A stretch of DNA of 64,000 nucleotides from Multifurca ochricompacta. Lineage: Eukaryota; Basidiomycota; Agaricomycetes; Russulales; Russulaceae. The notes beneath the pieces are model-generated. The model was not told the DNA's origin. It made no database searches and was given only the letters and a program-made list of their open reading frames with translations. The DNA is taken from assembly GCA_022496185.1 (NCBI GenBank), contig WTXG01000139.1, forward strand, positions 1-64,000, read 5' to 3'. Both the position numbers and the translations under genes were made by a program. Below are positions 47,701-58,132 of the stretch, piece by piece (position 1 is the stretch's first letter; each line of letters begins with the position of its first letter).

Positions 47701-50700
47701 TGCGTAATGCAATCATTGCCTTGTCAATGATCTCACCATCTTGTGCCTGTGGAATGTCAAATTGTCAATGACAGTCTTAGCAATCAGGTTGATGATGTGT
47801 GCAAAGCAACGTGTTCGACTTGCTGGGCCAGTGAATTTGGCAAGGAGGGTTTTTAGTTCATCAACCATTCTGTCGTTATTGGTTGCATTGTCACAAGTGA
47901 TGCTTAGGATCTATGGGAATGTGTTAAGTTTATATATTCCTCATCACTTGTTTGGATACTGACCTTATCAGCAATACCAAAATCATCAAGGATCTTTGCA
48001 AATGCGGCAGCAAGGTTCAATCCTGAATGTGACATGGCCACCTCAACGAGATCGAGAAGCATGGCAACAGGGACACCATCCTGCTCAAAGTGGACCGTAA
48101 CAGCAACATAAGCCTTGTGGTTAGGCGACGTCCAAGCATCTGTCACAAAGTTCAAGGCGCCATCGTATTCCTGTAAAGCGTAAGTCAACATTTCAGCTCT
48201 GATATAGACGTCACATTCACACACCTGTAGCATCAATGCAATCCTCTGGCGACACCGAACGAAGACATTCTTGACATCGTGGGACACAGTGAAAGGTGAA
48301 GGTATGTAGCATTCAGGCCTCCCAGTTTTCATCAGTGACTGAAACCCCCAATCCTTGACAATGTTAAAGGGTCAAACACTTTCCGAAACCCATTGAACAA
48401 TCTCCGCGCTGCCACAGTCAAGAACAATCTCAGTATGGTTGCAGCTCTCTATTGGTGGTGACATACTGTGATTCTGTCTTGGTATGTTGCCGATAAGAGT
48501 AAGTTACTTTATTGAAGTTAGTCCTCTCAAACATTGCAGTAATTGACCCATTTTTCAATGTAGCATTTTCCATGGCCTCTCGTGCAGCGCGGACATCCTT
48601 ACTCTGGTCCGCGGTCTCTATAATCTCCTTGCTCCAACAGAGTTTGGCATGACGCCTCAAGTTGCTTGTTGATTTGGCATCCCCTGTATCCAGGTAACGT
48701 CGGATGTGCCGGTAATGCTGACCTTTCCCTTTGCAGTGCTTTGCATTACACTCAAAGACATGAGCTCGACGGCCATCAATGTGATCAACGCGGGGATATG
48801 GTTTGAAAAAGGCATAGATTGGTGAGTTCCAATATTTCGAAAGTCTCTCTACGCGCGTTTTAGAAAAGACAGTGACATTGTGCGGGAAATGACTGACTTA
48901 GTTCATCTTCTGCAGACTCCTCAGGTTCATCATCATCAATCACTATGACGCTAGAACCACTAGGATCGTTGTCGTCATCGTCGCTTCCATCAGCGGCCTC
49001 TATTATTTGGCCTTCGACAAGATCATCTTCATCTTCAATGTCTTCAATGTCATTGGAGGCCTGCCGGCTTCCAAAACTACCAGCACTTGTGTCCTTAGTA
49101 GGGAGCAGTGCTTGGCTTGGGTTTGTCAATGAATGCGGTGACTTCTTTGCTTTCTTATTCTTTGTTAGCAGTGGATCAGCATTCTCTAGGATGTGCGTAG
49201 TCTGCTTTCGTTTGCGAGAGCTCAAAGGACGTAAATTGGGAGTGGCTTTGCTAGAGCTGGAGGGGGACATTTTGAAACAATATACTCAGAAAGTCTAAAT
49301 TTGAGAATGTTGGTTTGTAAAAGTCTAAATTTGAGAAATGGGGTTGTTTTACGCCCGGACCCAGAAAAAAAAGTATAGATGTCGGTTAGGAAATATAAGA
49401 TAAGATGCCATGTGTTGCTATAGGTAGATGACAATGAAAAGGCCTGTAAGATAACTGCGCAGAATGGAGGTTGATGCACGCATAAGGCTTGAGGTAGTCA
49501 GAGATGTTTAGTTCTGCTTATACAGCAATAATATGCCTATTACTACTATCCTACAAAGTGCCAGATCAGATAATATGTCCGATGCAAAATGAGACAGCAA
49601 TCAGTTATGGACACATATGTGATCACGCATGGTCTATTTACATGGTCTGGCACCTTCTAGAATACATCATAGACTACTTTTAGACTGTCCTTGCAACTTT
49701 ATATTGTTCTATCTACTGACACAGTGTCCGCGAATTGTTGAGACGAGCCGGTAGCGACCTGATAGTTCAGGACTAAACAGCCAGACACCTGGGTGGAGTC
49801 GATCTAATGATCGTGATAAGATAATCTAAAGTGCGTCCATTAACTGATTTCGAGACAATTCCACATTGTACATGCGACACATTCCTTAACACATCTTGTC
49901 ACAAGCAAATAGGACTATTTACTGTAATTATTGTCACGCTTTTATGTAGTATAAAAGGTTGCTACTTTGTACATGTTCACTTCCATTTTGACCACAAGAA
50001 CTGAACTATATCTTATTGTGCACATTTCTGGCATCCCGGACCACTTGAAAGCCACCCAGAGGGTGTCACGCGATTGCATAACGCGTGCGTCTTGTGCATC
50101 TTGCGTCTTGTAAAGTCGACCCTTCTTAGATAGAAGGGAGTCCGGACCACTCTGACCCGGTCCACGCAATGCGAGATAGTCGCTGCCCTACGCAGAAATG
50201 GACACCATAGATACACACGGGCCCTGTTTGAGTAAAATAAATTAATAATCTGATTATAAAGTAGTCTAAAATAATTTTGTATGGATTATAAACAGTGCCA
50301 GACCGGCAGAAAGGATCACGTGTTAGTAAATAAGATGTGCCGCGATTGTTAAGTCAACCTTCCTTAATAGGAAGGAGATCAGACCAATATGCTGGTCCAA
50401 TGTAGTCGCTGCTCTATGCAGCCTGTAGATACACACGGGCCTTGTTTCAGTAAACTAATTTGATAATTAGATTATAGAATAGTCTAAAGTAGTCTAGAGT
50501 GTATTTTAGATAGTGCCAGACCGGCAGAATTGATCGCGCGTTAATAAAACAGTTGCATCAGGATTTTCAAGAGAGTGGATCACTGATAACACTTTTATTT
50601 TACATCGCACCGCTGATCTGCTTTGATATTTCATAGGATAACACTAGAACATATTTACAAAAACCCTGTAGCATAGATCAAATAAAATATTGTCATTTGT

Positions 50701-50887
50701 TTGCTAAAAATGTATTTTAACATTAAATTTCTGCTGATCTTGTCAATGACTGATGGCCACTTATACCTGCCAAACCCACTGCGCGGGTACGGGTTTCTGG
50801 CAGGTTGGGAGTTGTATACCCGTACCCGTACCCATCAAAACCCGCGGCACTTACCCGCGCGGGTATGAAAACCCTTGCTGATCCCTA
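44741..50887 (-). mobile_element. Full-length hAT transposon (6147 bp)
   Basis: Bounded by GGAACGAG (44733-44740 and 50888-50895). The ends are TAGTGAATAGCAGGGG and the complement of TAGGGATCAGCAAGGG, the same ends as the 1452-bp element at 3789-5240. Subterminal repeats of ACCCGT/CGGGTT stand at 44780-44875 and about 50780-50870. The left 270 bp is partly repeated at about 45175-45385. A multi-exon transposase fills the minus strand at 46202-49270. Inserted in the F-box gene. Confidence 0.95.
46202..49270 (-). pseudogene. hAT transposase (BED finger, RNase H-like core, hAT C-terminal domain)
   Basis: Cut-and-paste transposase. Exons read on the minus strand include 49270-48898 (acidic, Ser-rich N-terminus), 48848-48467 (BED zinc finger: FECNAKHC ... 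STSNLRRHAKLCW) and 48408 onward. The core shows NFVTDAWTSPNHKAYVAVTVH, ITCDNATNND and TRCFAHIINLIAKTV. A DDED-rich insert, RDVSTRWNSTYDML and the dimerisation domain follow (WWYEHRLMYPRLSQMAMDYL, intron, VEWVFSTGRVLLSHLRSRLS). Many introns end in typical acceptors. At least two lesions exist: an in-frame TGA at 48374-48372 where CGA is likely, and a one-base loss near 47760. The protein cannot be made as it stands but decay is light. Confidence 0.88.
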
Positions 50888-52534
50888 GGAACGAGCCATG
50901 GTTTAACTCATCAGAGAGGCAAAAAAGAAAAAGGTCCTCCACCTTACTGACTTACTGAGCTTCGCGGAGAGCTCACTGCCCACTAGGGCTGCACGCCGTA
51001 CCCGTAGCTTACGGTATGATGGTGCCGTAGTACGGTGCTGTACCCGTACCGTAGCAGCTCAAGTCAATCATCGAGACAGACGGTTACGGGTACGGAAAAC
51101 ACCGTCCAAACCCGTCAAAAAACGGCCGTAGACGGCATTGACTGAATGAGCTTTAATCTTGTCATTAAGCCACCAAAACTCCCCCACTATAGTATCTTTA
51201 CCTATTTAGATAGCAGATAAGTGTTAGCTAAATATGGTAAAGATAAGAGATAAGATAAACTAACTAATACTCACTTCAGTTTATGTGGTCAAAACTGAAG
51301 TGAACATGTACAGAATAGTGACCTTTTATACTGCTCAGAGGAGCATGACAATAAGTAGAATAAATATAGTTATTTAAATGTGACAAGACAGAAGGAATGT
51401 GTTGTGCGTGCAATGTCTCTGAATCATTATCTGACGCACTTTAGATTATCTTATCATGATCATGAGATTGAGTCCACAGGAGCCTGGCTGTCCGGTCCCC
51501 GGTTCCTAACAATCTGGTCACAACCGGCCCATCTCAATATTATGGATTATGGAGCGGAGCAGATTAGATTAGTGGATGGGGCACGATCTCCCTCCGTTGC
51601 CTGACAAGAAGTGGCTGCATCTTGCACGCATGCAAGGTGATACTGCACTGGATCATTGAGCTGTCTATTAGTCTAGATATTTGATTTTTGCCTTATTGTA
51701 ATTGAATTTTGGTCTGCCAGAGTCCAGTTGGAGGTATGCTCACATGTACCACACTTGGCTTCAGGAGTTGCCTTGTGCAAGCCCGAATATAGTTTTTGGA
51801 TGCCCCCTTTTGGGGCATGTTTTGGTATTGTTTCTCTGATGTCTCTTTTGTGATAATTTACCTACAATTCCATTTATTGAGGAATTTCATGTTCCAGTAT
51901 GCCCTGTTTACACTACTCATGCTCACAGAAGCAAATGAAATGCTTGAAGTCCCTCTATGAGTTTCAGATTATGGCTGGTAAAGTTGATTGTTGGGTATTG
52001 TACTCATAAACTACATAAAAAGGTGTAGAATAGCCCCAAGAATACGCCTATTTGTTGCTTTATTGCTCTAAGCTTCTTGTTCATGCTATCCTGCATCAGG
52101 AAAATGACATTTTGCTGGATTGGCTAGTGCTAGCCATTCCAGCCAATCCAGCAATCTGGATTCTCCGTTAGCTCTAGCGGGCTTGTCTGGATGCTTAGAG
52201 CCACTTTTCAAATGTAGAGCTACTTTTCAGAAGTAGAGCTACTTCTCTTACCTTTCATTCAAATCTAGGGCTACTTCTCTTACCTTTTCTGGATTCACTT
52301 TTATTTTTTTCTTACTCCGATTTTCACATTAAAAATATAAATCTATTATAATATTTATACTAATACAAATTAGACTAAAGGGGACATATACAACCGGGGT
52401 CCTGGGAGTTGTGGAAACACAGAGTTGTGGAAATGCCAAAGTGAAAAAAAAAAGATATTAACTCCCAGCAGATCAGATGAACACAGAAGACTTACTAATG
52501 TTGTGTCCATCGCAAGTGTTTCACCAGACAGCAT

Positions 52535-52789
52535 TTAAAAGATGACAGCTCCTGGTCTGATATAAGTGACCAAAGTAGAAGGGCCTAGCAACAAAAGGGC
52601 ACACACAGAGAGAATGAACAGCACACCATAGCCCAAAGAGAACATCAGGATGGGTTCAAGAACACCATCTTCCTGGGAAAATGGTAATGAGAGTAAGAGA
52701 GAGCAACTCAAGAATGAAATAGGAAGGGCGTACCAAGTGCGACAAGTCAACAACTGCTCACAGGCAAGAGAACGCCAAACACACTGCAT
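52535..52789 (-). pseudogene. Membrane-protein fragment inside the 3.6-kb element
   Basis: An 84-residue frame with hydrophobic runs (SFLSCSLLLSLPF and MFSLGYGVLFILSVCALLLLG). The DNA matches 38243-38410 outside the element. It lacks a convincing start and the rest of a gene. This is probably captured or shared repeat DNA. Confidence 0.45.
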
Positions 52790-53639
52790 ACAAGTATGAC
52801 AATGTTGCTGGAAAGATGAAATAGTAGAGCCTCACCTCTCTTCATGACACCCACATGGTCAACTTGACTAAGTTCAAAGTTAAAAAGTTGTCAGCAATAG
52901 AAGGAAAAAAGAGCTTATATTTACCTTTCTGCATCTAGCCCTCAATAAAGAGAAAAGATCCTGTCATGGAAGGAAGTGACATGGTGAGCATGAGTAACTT
53001 GGCCGCAAAAGAGAGAGATGGAGGAAGAGGGAGAGGGAGATTGTGAGAGGGAAAAGGAGAAAGATAAATGTGAAGACGATGCGGGGAAGACAGCTTTTTG
53101 ATTGGAGTGTGGAGTGAGAATTGTGCGTGCGGCGTGGAAAATGTAGTTCCCACACTCACACTCAATGGCAAACCAAACCAAAGAGCACGTTGAGTGCAGA
53201 TAAGGGGAACTATATAATAATAATTATTATTATTATTATCTTTTATTTACGCAGCAGATAAGATAAAGTAATGTTAATGTTGTCAAAACTGAAGTGAACG
53301 CTTACAGAAAATAGTCCTTTAAAACCAAAAAAGGAGTGTGAAATAAAGAGAGAAAAAATAATACTATTTACTTGTGACAAGATTTGAAGGAACATATTGT
53401 GCATGCAGTGTGTAATTGTCTCTGAATCGGTTATCTGACTCACTTTGAATGATCTAATCAAGCCCGGCTGTCCAGTCCCACCAATGCGGTAGCTACTGGC
53501 CTGTCTCAATAAATTTGTGGCCATTCAGACTGTTGCACATCTGGGTGCATTCTTATGAGCAGCACATCTCATGCAAATTTATGGTAGTAATCCATTACCA
53601 TTAATTTCACAGACTCATGATAGGTTCTAAACTATGTGG

Positions 53640-54060
53640 TAGTCTGCCTTATTAGAATATGCGTATTGGAAGTATGATAGTTTGTCCGGCCCGGCATCTC
53701 CGGTATCGATTCATGCTGCATGCGCGCTGCCATTCCCAGATGGGTCTAATCATCCCCTTTGGATGGCACCTACTAAGAAGCGTGAGGTCCCTTTCACACA
53801 TCGCACCTGCTCCACTGCCATGTGCCTCGCCACAGGCCATGCCTTTGTTGCTGAATACCAGGAGCGCTTCACCCCTCCCTCCCAGTCTCCTCTCGCACCT
53901 GCCCCTGCGACGACACTTCCTTGGCGACATTTGTGCATGTCCTCCTTGAATGCCCCTTGTACACTCAAGCTTGGGTGACTTCCTGCTGGAGTTCTTCCAG
54001 GACATGCAGGCCTTCCCCAAGCCTGTTACCTCCCTTCACCCTCATGAGCCAGCCTGATTT
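53640..54060 (+). pseudogene. Tail of an RNase H/zf-RVT retrotransposon protein
   Basis: TGHAFVAEYQERF followed, after one frame change, by CPCDDTSLATFVHVLLECPLY has the TGH...EY..RF...C.C....H.L.ECP arrangement found at the end of non-LTR retrotransposon proteins in mushrooms. A WSSSRTCR tail and a stop follow. Upstream sequence down to about 53650 is open in pieces. It is a short captured or inserted fragment within the hAT-ended element. Confidence 0.55.
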
Positions 54061-54818
54061 GGGGGGAATTTGGTGACCAGTAAGTCCCTTTTTCTCTCTG
54101 GCTTTGTTGAACGGCCTCTTTTTTTCCTGTGGCCTCTCTACTTTAGAACACTACTTTGGTTTTTCCTTATGGGTTTTCCACCATGACTTTGTGTCAACTC
54201 CCCATTGTTTGTAGTAATTAGTTGCTACATTGTACCCTGATGTGGCCGCACAATTGGGCACCGTCCTGCAAGCGTGTAATAGAATCGATCCAAAAAAAAA
54301 CAAAAAGCGCTGCTATTCCCACATATAGTAAATACAATCTGGCGCCCTAGCCATTCCATCCATTCTAGTCATTCTAGTCGTTCTAGCAAATGTCATTTTC
54401 CTGATGTGCTCAACTTAATTTTCTCTAGTAATACCGTCTACTACCGTATACCGTAAAATGGCTGTACTGTACCCGTACCGTACTGTCAGCGATCCAGTGA
54501 GTGCAAAAAACGGTAGGTGTACGGGTCAGCCATACCCATCCCTCACCGTCAAATAGACGGCCGTCACCATCAAACAGACAGCGCACAGCCCTACTGCCCA
54601 CTTGAGCCATCAGTCGCCTTACCGAATACATATATCCTGGAGGGTGAATCGTTGGTAGGACAGGAAGGCGATATCATGATGAGGGCAGAGAAACCCTTCT
54701 GAAACAGATACTTGAACCAAGGAAAATGGCATTTCTATGTGATAGATAAACTTGGAGAGGTTCGGGATGGGGGCAGCGTCACCAGATCTGTCATTGGTTA
54801 AAATATAAACATCCTTCA

Positions 54819-55320
54819 TAGTGATGTGCCTGGCCCGGCTCAAAGCCGGAAGCCGGGCCAAGCCGGGCCTGTTTGGGCCGGGCCAAGCCAGGCCGTTGTG
54901 ACGGCCCAGCAAGGGCTTTGGCCCGGCTCAGAGAAACTAAAAGCCAAAGCCGCCGGCTCAGGCCGCGGCTTTCAACAGCACATACAAGTGCAATAGCAAT
55001 CGTCAAAATCGGTAGAAATCTGATCACAAAGTGGTTGATTCGGGTCACGTGATCATGTTTATCGCGGCATTTCAAACTTTTTCTTCGATATAGCTTTGCA
55101 ATACGTAACACACTAAGTCATATTTGGATTAGCTGAACTATAACTACTAGTTATATGTCATAAAATTTTCTCTGCCAAAAGCCGCGGCTTGGGCCAAGCC
55201 GGGCCAGGGCCAAGCCGTCTGTGGCGGCTTTGGCTCGGCCCAGACTTCAGGAAAGCCGGAGCCGCCTCAGGCCGAGCCAAAGCCGCGGCTTTTGGGCCAA
55301 GCCGGGCCGGAACATCACTA
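54819..55320. mobile_element. 502-bp hAT-type MITE, copy 2
   Basis: Same ends and length as the copy at 44057-44558, flanked by ATCCTTCA (54811-54818 and 55321-55328). About ten single-base differences separate the two copies, and most are C/T or G/A changes at CpG sites retained here and lost in copy 1. Inserted in the coding sequence of the F-box gene after the GGPIPEG codons. Confidence 0.95.
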
Positions 55321-56329
55321 ATCCTTCAGGAATGGGGCCGCCAACCCAGACACAAAGCGCCTCCAAGTACCTTCTACTTCCACTGAAGTAAAAATATGTC
55401 AGATTCAAGAGAGGGATTACATCTTTTGCCTCAATGAGAGGCCCTAAGTCAACATTGACGAACTCTAGTATTTTGAGCTCAAGGTGATGCAGGCGAGGCA
55501 TGCACCACAGGTAGGCACAAAGCGTTGAGGCTGAAGATGGGTAGGGTAATGTTTTGAGCAAAGCGAGAGAGACAAGACTTGTCGCAGATGACAACAGTGG
55601 GGTCAGGGATGAAAGGGTAAAACCGTCCAACCAAACACGCTGAAGACGTGGGGCGGAACCACTTAGGAATGTGGTTGGAAGACTCCAATTCCTCGATCGA
55701 GTGGTTTTTGGCACATAGATGAAGGTTTTCCAGTGTGGGCAATGGGCAATTCGTTGCCTCAAAGAATTTCTCGAAGATTTTCGGCCCCCCCCCTCCCCCT
55801 GAAACCTGATCTCACGCAATTGATTGGGACATATTTAAGTGTAGCGATCAGGTTATCCTGCTGCAAGTGACGTAGTCCATAGAAATAATGGACAACAATT
55901 GGTAATGGCGGGAGCTGAGACAGTGTGATTGCGCTTGGAGACTTATGCTCTGTAAAGAAACTTGCAAATGCAAATGAGAGGGTGAGGCGAGCACGACCAG
56001 TCACCATTTTCGGCACACATGTGCGAGCCTGAACCACCCTTTTCTGCTGTTCCAGACAATCTCACGACTACTCAGCACATCCCACTCGGACAGGTATTCA
56101 AAGGTACATCTGTAGGAATCGAATATCTCCAAGAGAACATCCTCTGGGAGATTATCGAGTATTTTACTATGTGACCGATCAGATATCGTGTTTCAACGCA
56201 CAAAACGTTGTTAAACGTACCCCTTCGTCTGGCTCGGGTTGCAGCATGAGTGAACATCATGACAGCGAGATGAGAGTTGTTGTTTGTTAGAGTTGACAGG
56301 GGATGTATTCCCGCGGTCATGTTCGTCAC

Positions 56330-56904
56330 CCCTATTACCTGGTACAGTTTCAGCAGGCATTTGGATACAGAGAAGTATTGATCATCAGGAAAATGACAGA
56401 TTTCTAGGCACTCTAGAATCCAGCAGACTCAAGCAAAATATGCAGGCAGTAATTGATGAATGCAGACAAGCACTACCTAAACGGGTATGGGAGCAAATAT
56501 CTTTTATCTCTTTCTTCACTTTGCTTTTGTTTATTTGTTTATTTATTCTTATATCTAATCTGTTTATTATATATTAATCAGTGTTGAGCTTATATTTTGT
56601 GCATGATACTAGTTTGAATGTATTAGCACAGAGGCATGGCAGTGTGAACTGCCTTGAAATACATTAGTTTTGGTTGGAGTTTTTCATAAGAAATAAAAAA
56701 GATAAGCGAGAAAAAATTAGAGAAGCTAGAAAACTAGCTTTAGACGCCCTGCTAGAGCTAAATAGGTTAGGAACTAGTGCTAGTTAAACACTAAAATGCC
56801 TACAGTTGCACTTATCATCATCTACTCCACTTCTACCCTACTTCCATTCTATTTAAACAGTGGCGCATCACTCCAAAAATATGTCAGGTGGTTCACATCC
56901 GCAG
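56330..56904. other. Spacer upstream of the F-box gene
   Basis: Contains another CATCAGGAAAATGACA (about 56378), the motif found inverted at 52094 and 54406, followed by CTAG-rich sequence. An open frame (56284-56577) ends in a hydrophobic run and is not recognised. The F-box promoter should lie here. Confidence 0.4.
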
Positions 56905-57090
56905 TTAAAATCGTAGATGGCGTTTGAGCATTGACAGTTCATAGCTTATTCTACCATGAATCAAATATCGCACCTCCAGCATTAAATTCATTATGACACT
57001 CCATTCGATCATGTGCGGAAATGAGAAAGCTCCGTTAATCATGTGCGCTCGCGTGAGCAGGCTCTTTCTATTGACCTAATTCTGCAATAA

Positions 57091-57100
57091 TATATAAGAG
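57091..57100 (+). promoter_or_regulatory. TATA box of the small secreted protein gene (copy B)
   Basis: TATATAAGAG lies 67-76 bp upstream of the ATG at 57167 and is kept in copy A (complement, 38001-38010), although the surrounding DNA has diverged. Confidence 0.55.
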
Positions 57101-57166
57101 ACAGAGTAGAGTAAGAGAAGAGACACGATCACAGACAAAGTCCACTCAATACCTGTGTAAACAAGC

Positions 57167-57384
57167 ATGCGTTTCTCTATTCTTGCTATCTTTATTGCAC
57201 TCCCTGCTGCTACATACGCAGCAGTGTCCTCCCAACAACCTCAAGGGTACTCAAGAGATGAATGCGTTAAATACGCAGGTGTCACGATGACAGTGACTGC
57301 TGTGCGGATATGAAGTGCCAATATGTTTGGGAACACGCTGCCTTGGTATGTAGCCCCAGGCATGTCTGCTCGAAATCGTGCTAA
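57167..57384 (+). pseudogene. Small secreted cysteine-rich gene, copy B (one-base frameshift)
   Basis: The signal peptide differs from copy A by one residue near the cleavage site. The first frame stops at 57313. A one-base loss near 57279 separates it from the frame that carries the remaining cysteines (57280-57384). Across both frames the cysteine spacing is CX5CX5CCX4CX10C, then two more Cys before the stop, which resembles an inhibitor cystine knot with an extra pair. The tail beyond the fifth Cys is longer here than in copy A. The two copies have broken in different places. Confidence 0.55.
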
Positions 57385-57420
57385 ATTAAACCCAGGAATG
57401 TGACTACCCACCTGAAGGCT

Positions 57421-58120
57421 TCAAGTAGGAAAGTGTATGGAGGGAAAGGTCATGAATGTGTTGGGTTCGTTATGCACTAAAACCTGGTACTCGTTGTGTT
57501 TCCCCTGTTCCAATATCTGAACAATAATATGGATGTGTCCAATTGGTAGCGATTCTTTAGTATTCCTGAGTGATATTGCTTTGTACATTATCATTTCTTG
57601 ATTGGTTGAAACGCATGATTCCAATTTTCTGTAAGAATCAACATAGGGGAGAGAAGGGATGATTCTAAATGCGCAAGCAGCTTTGTCCAGTTCAGCTCTG
57701 ATATTCTTTGAGAGATCGGACATGAAGGCACTTGAAGACATTCTCATGAGATTATTGCTGCCTTTATATTGGCGAACATGTCGCTGAAAATGGCATATTC
57801 AACGATAAGCTCGTTGTAACTGTCCATGTTAGTAGAGCTGCTGAGCAGTGATGTTCAACTTGATGGCTGTGATCCAGAGACAGACCATGGAGCTGGAGGG
57901 AAGAGGAACAGCTTAGCAACAAATGTATATGCACAAGTGGCAATTCTTTTGAAAAGCATTCGCCCAATGTTATCGTGGTGTCCATAAGAATCACAGTAGA
58001 GTCTTCGATCCAAAGATAAGGCCTCAATGTTTATCTGGTAATCAACAAACGAGTGAGAAGAGATATGGGGTGTAAGCTTCCAGATGGACAAGATGCCTCT
58101 ACCCCTGCCCACTCTTTCAG
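57421..58120 (-). pseudogene. Decayed unrecognised gene, copy B
   Basis: Minus-strand pieces INIEALSLDRRLYCDSYGHH, NELIVEYAIFSDMFANIKAA and SDLSKNIRAELDKAACAF lie in different frames and match copy A at 37030-37480. The last piece continues to a longer C-terminal region (IGHIHIIVQILEQGKHNEYQ) that is not recognised. Several frameshifts are needed to join them. Confidence 0.45.
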
Positions 58121-58132
58121 TTCTAATTTTGT

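Larger units (their letters stand above)
50984..54593. mobile_element. hAT-ended element of 3610 bp with foreign gene fragments
   Basis: Ends TAGGGCTGCACGC and the complement of TAGGGCTGTGCGC, flanked by CTGCCCAC (50976-50983 and 54594-54601). Subterminal zones repeat GTACCCGTACCG and CCGT/ACGG words. No transposase is found. The interior holds a membrane-protein fragment, a retrotransposon-derived RNase H tail, a degenerate direct repeat (about 51230-51540 against 53250-53515), and two inverted copies of CATCAGGAAAATGACATTT (52094 and 54406). It is a separate hAT family from the 6.1-kb and 502-bp elements, judging by its termini. Confidence 0.9.
43898..56329 (-). pseudogene. F-box/LRR-like gene split by four hAT insertions
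   Basis: F-box proteins recruit substrates to SCF ubiquitin ligases. On the minus strand an F-box is visible at about 56155-55985: NLPEDVLLEIFDSYR, then WFRLAHVCRKW. Leucine-rich segments follow (LQRVWLDGFTLSSLTPLLSS, SLVSLALL, HHLELKILEF). The gene continues past each insert as GGPIPEG / KDVYILTNDRSGDAAPIP / ...YSVRRLMAQ / HNVKKLQVQSGLVLEIPHFLLEDD / FHAAREQAGLPLNLTGDIVLPDQ, ending at TAA 43900-43898. The inserts lie at 54819-55320, 50984-54593, 44741-50887 and 44057-44558, each with an 8-bp target duplication. Without them the gene would be about 1.6-1.7 kb. Small frameshifts also occur (for example near the poly-C at 55788). The start codon is uncertain. Confidence 0.85.
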
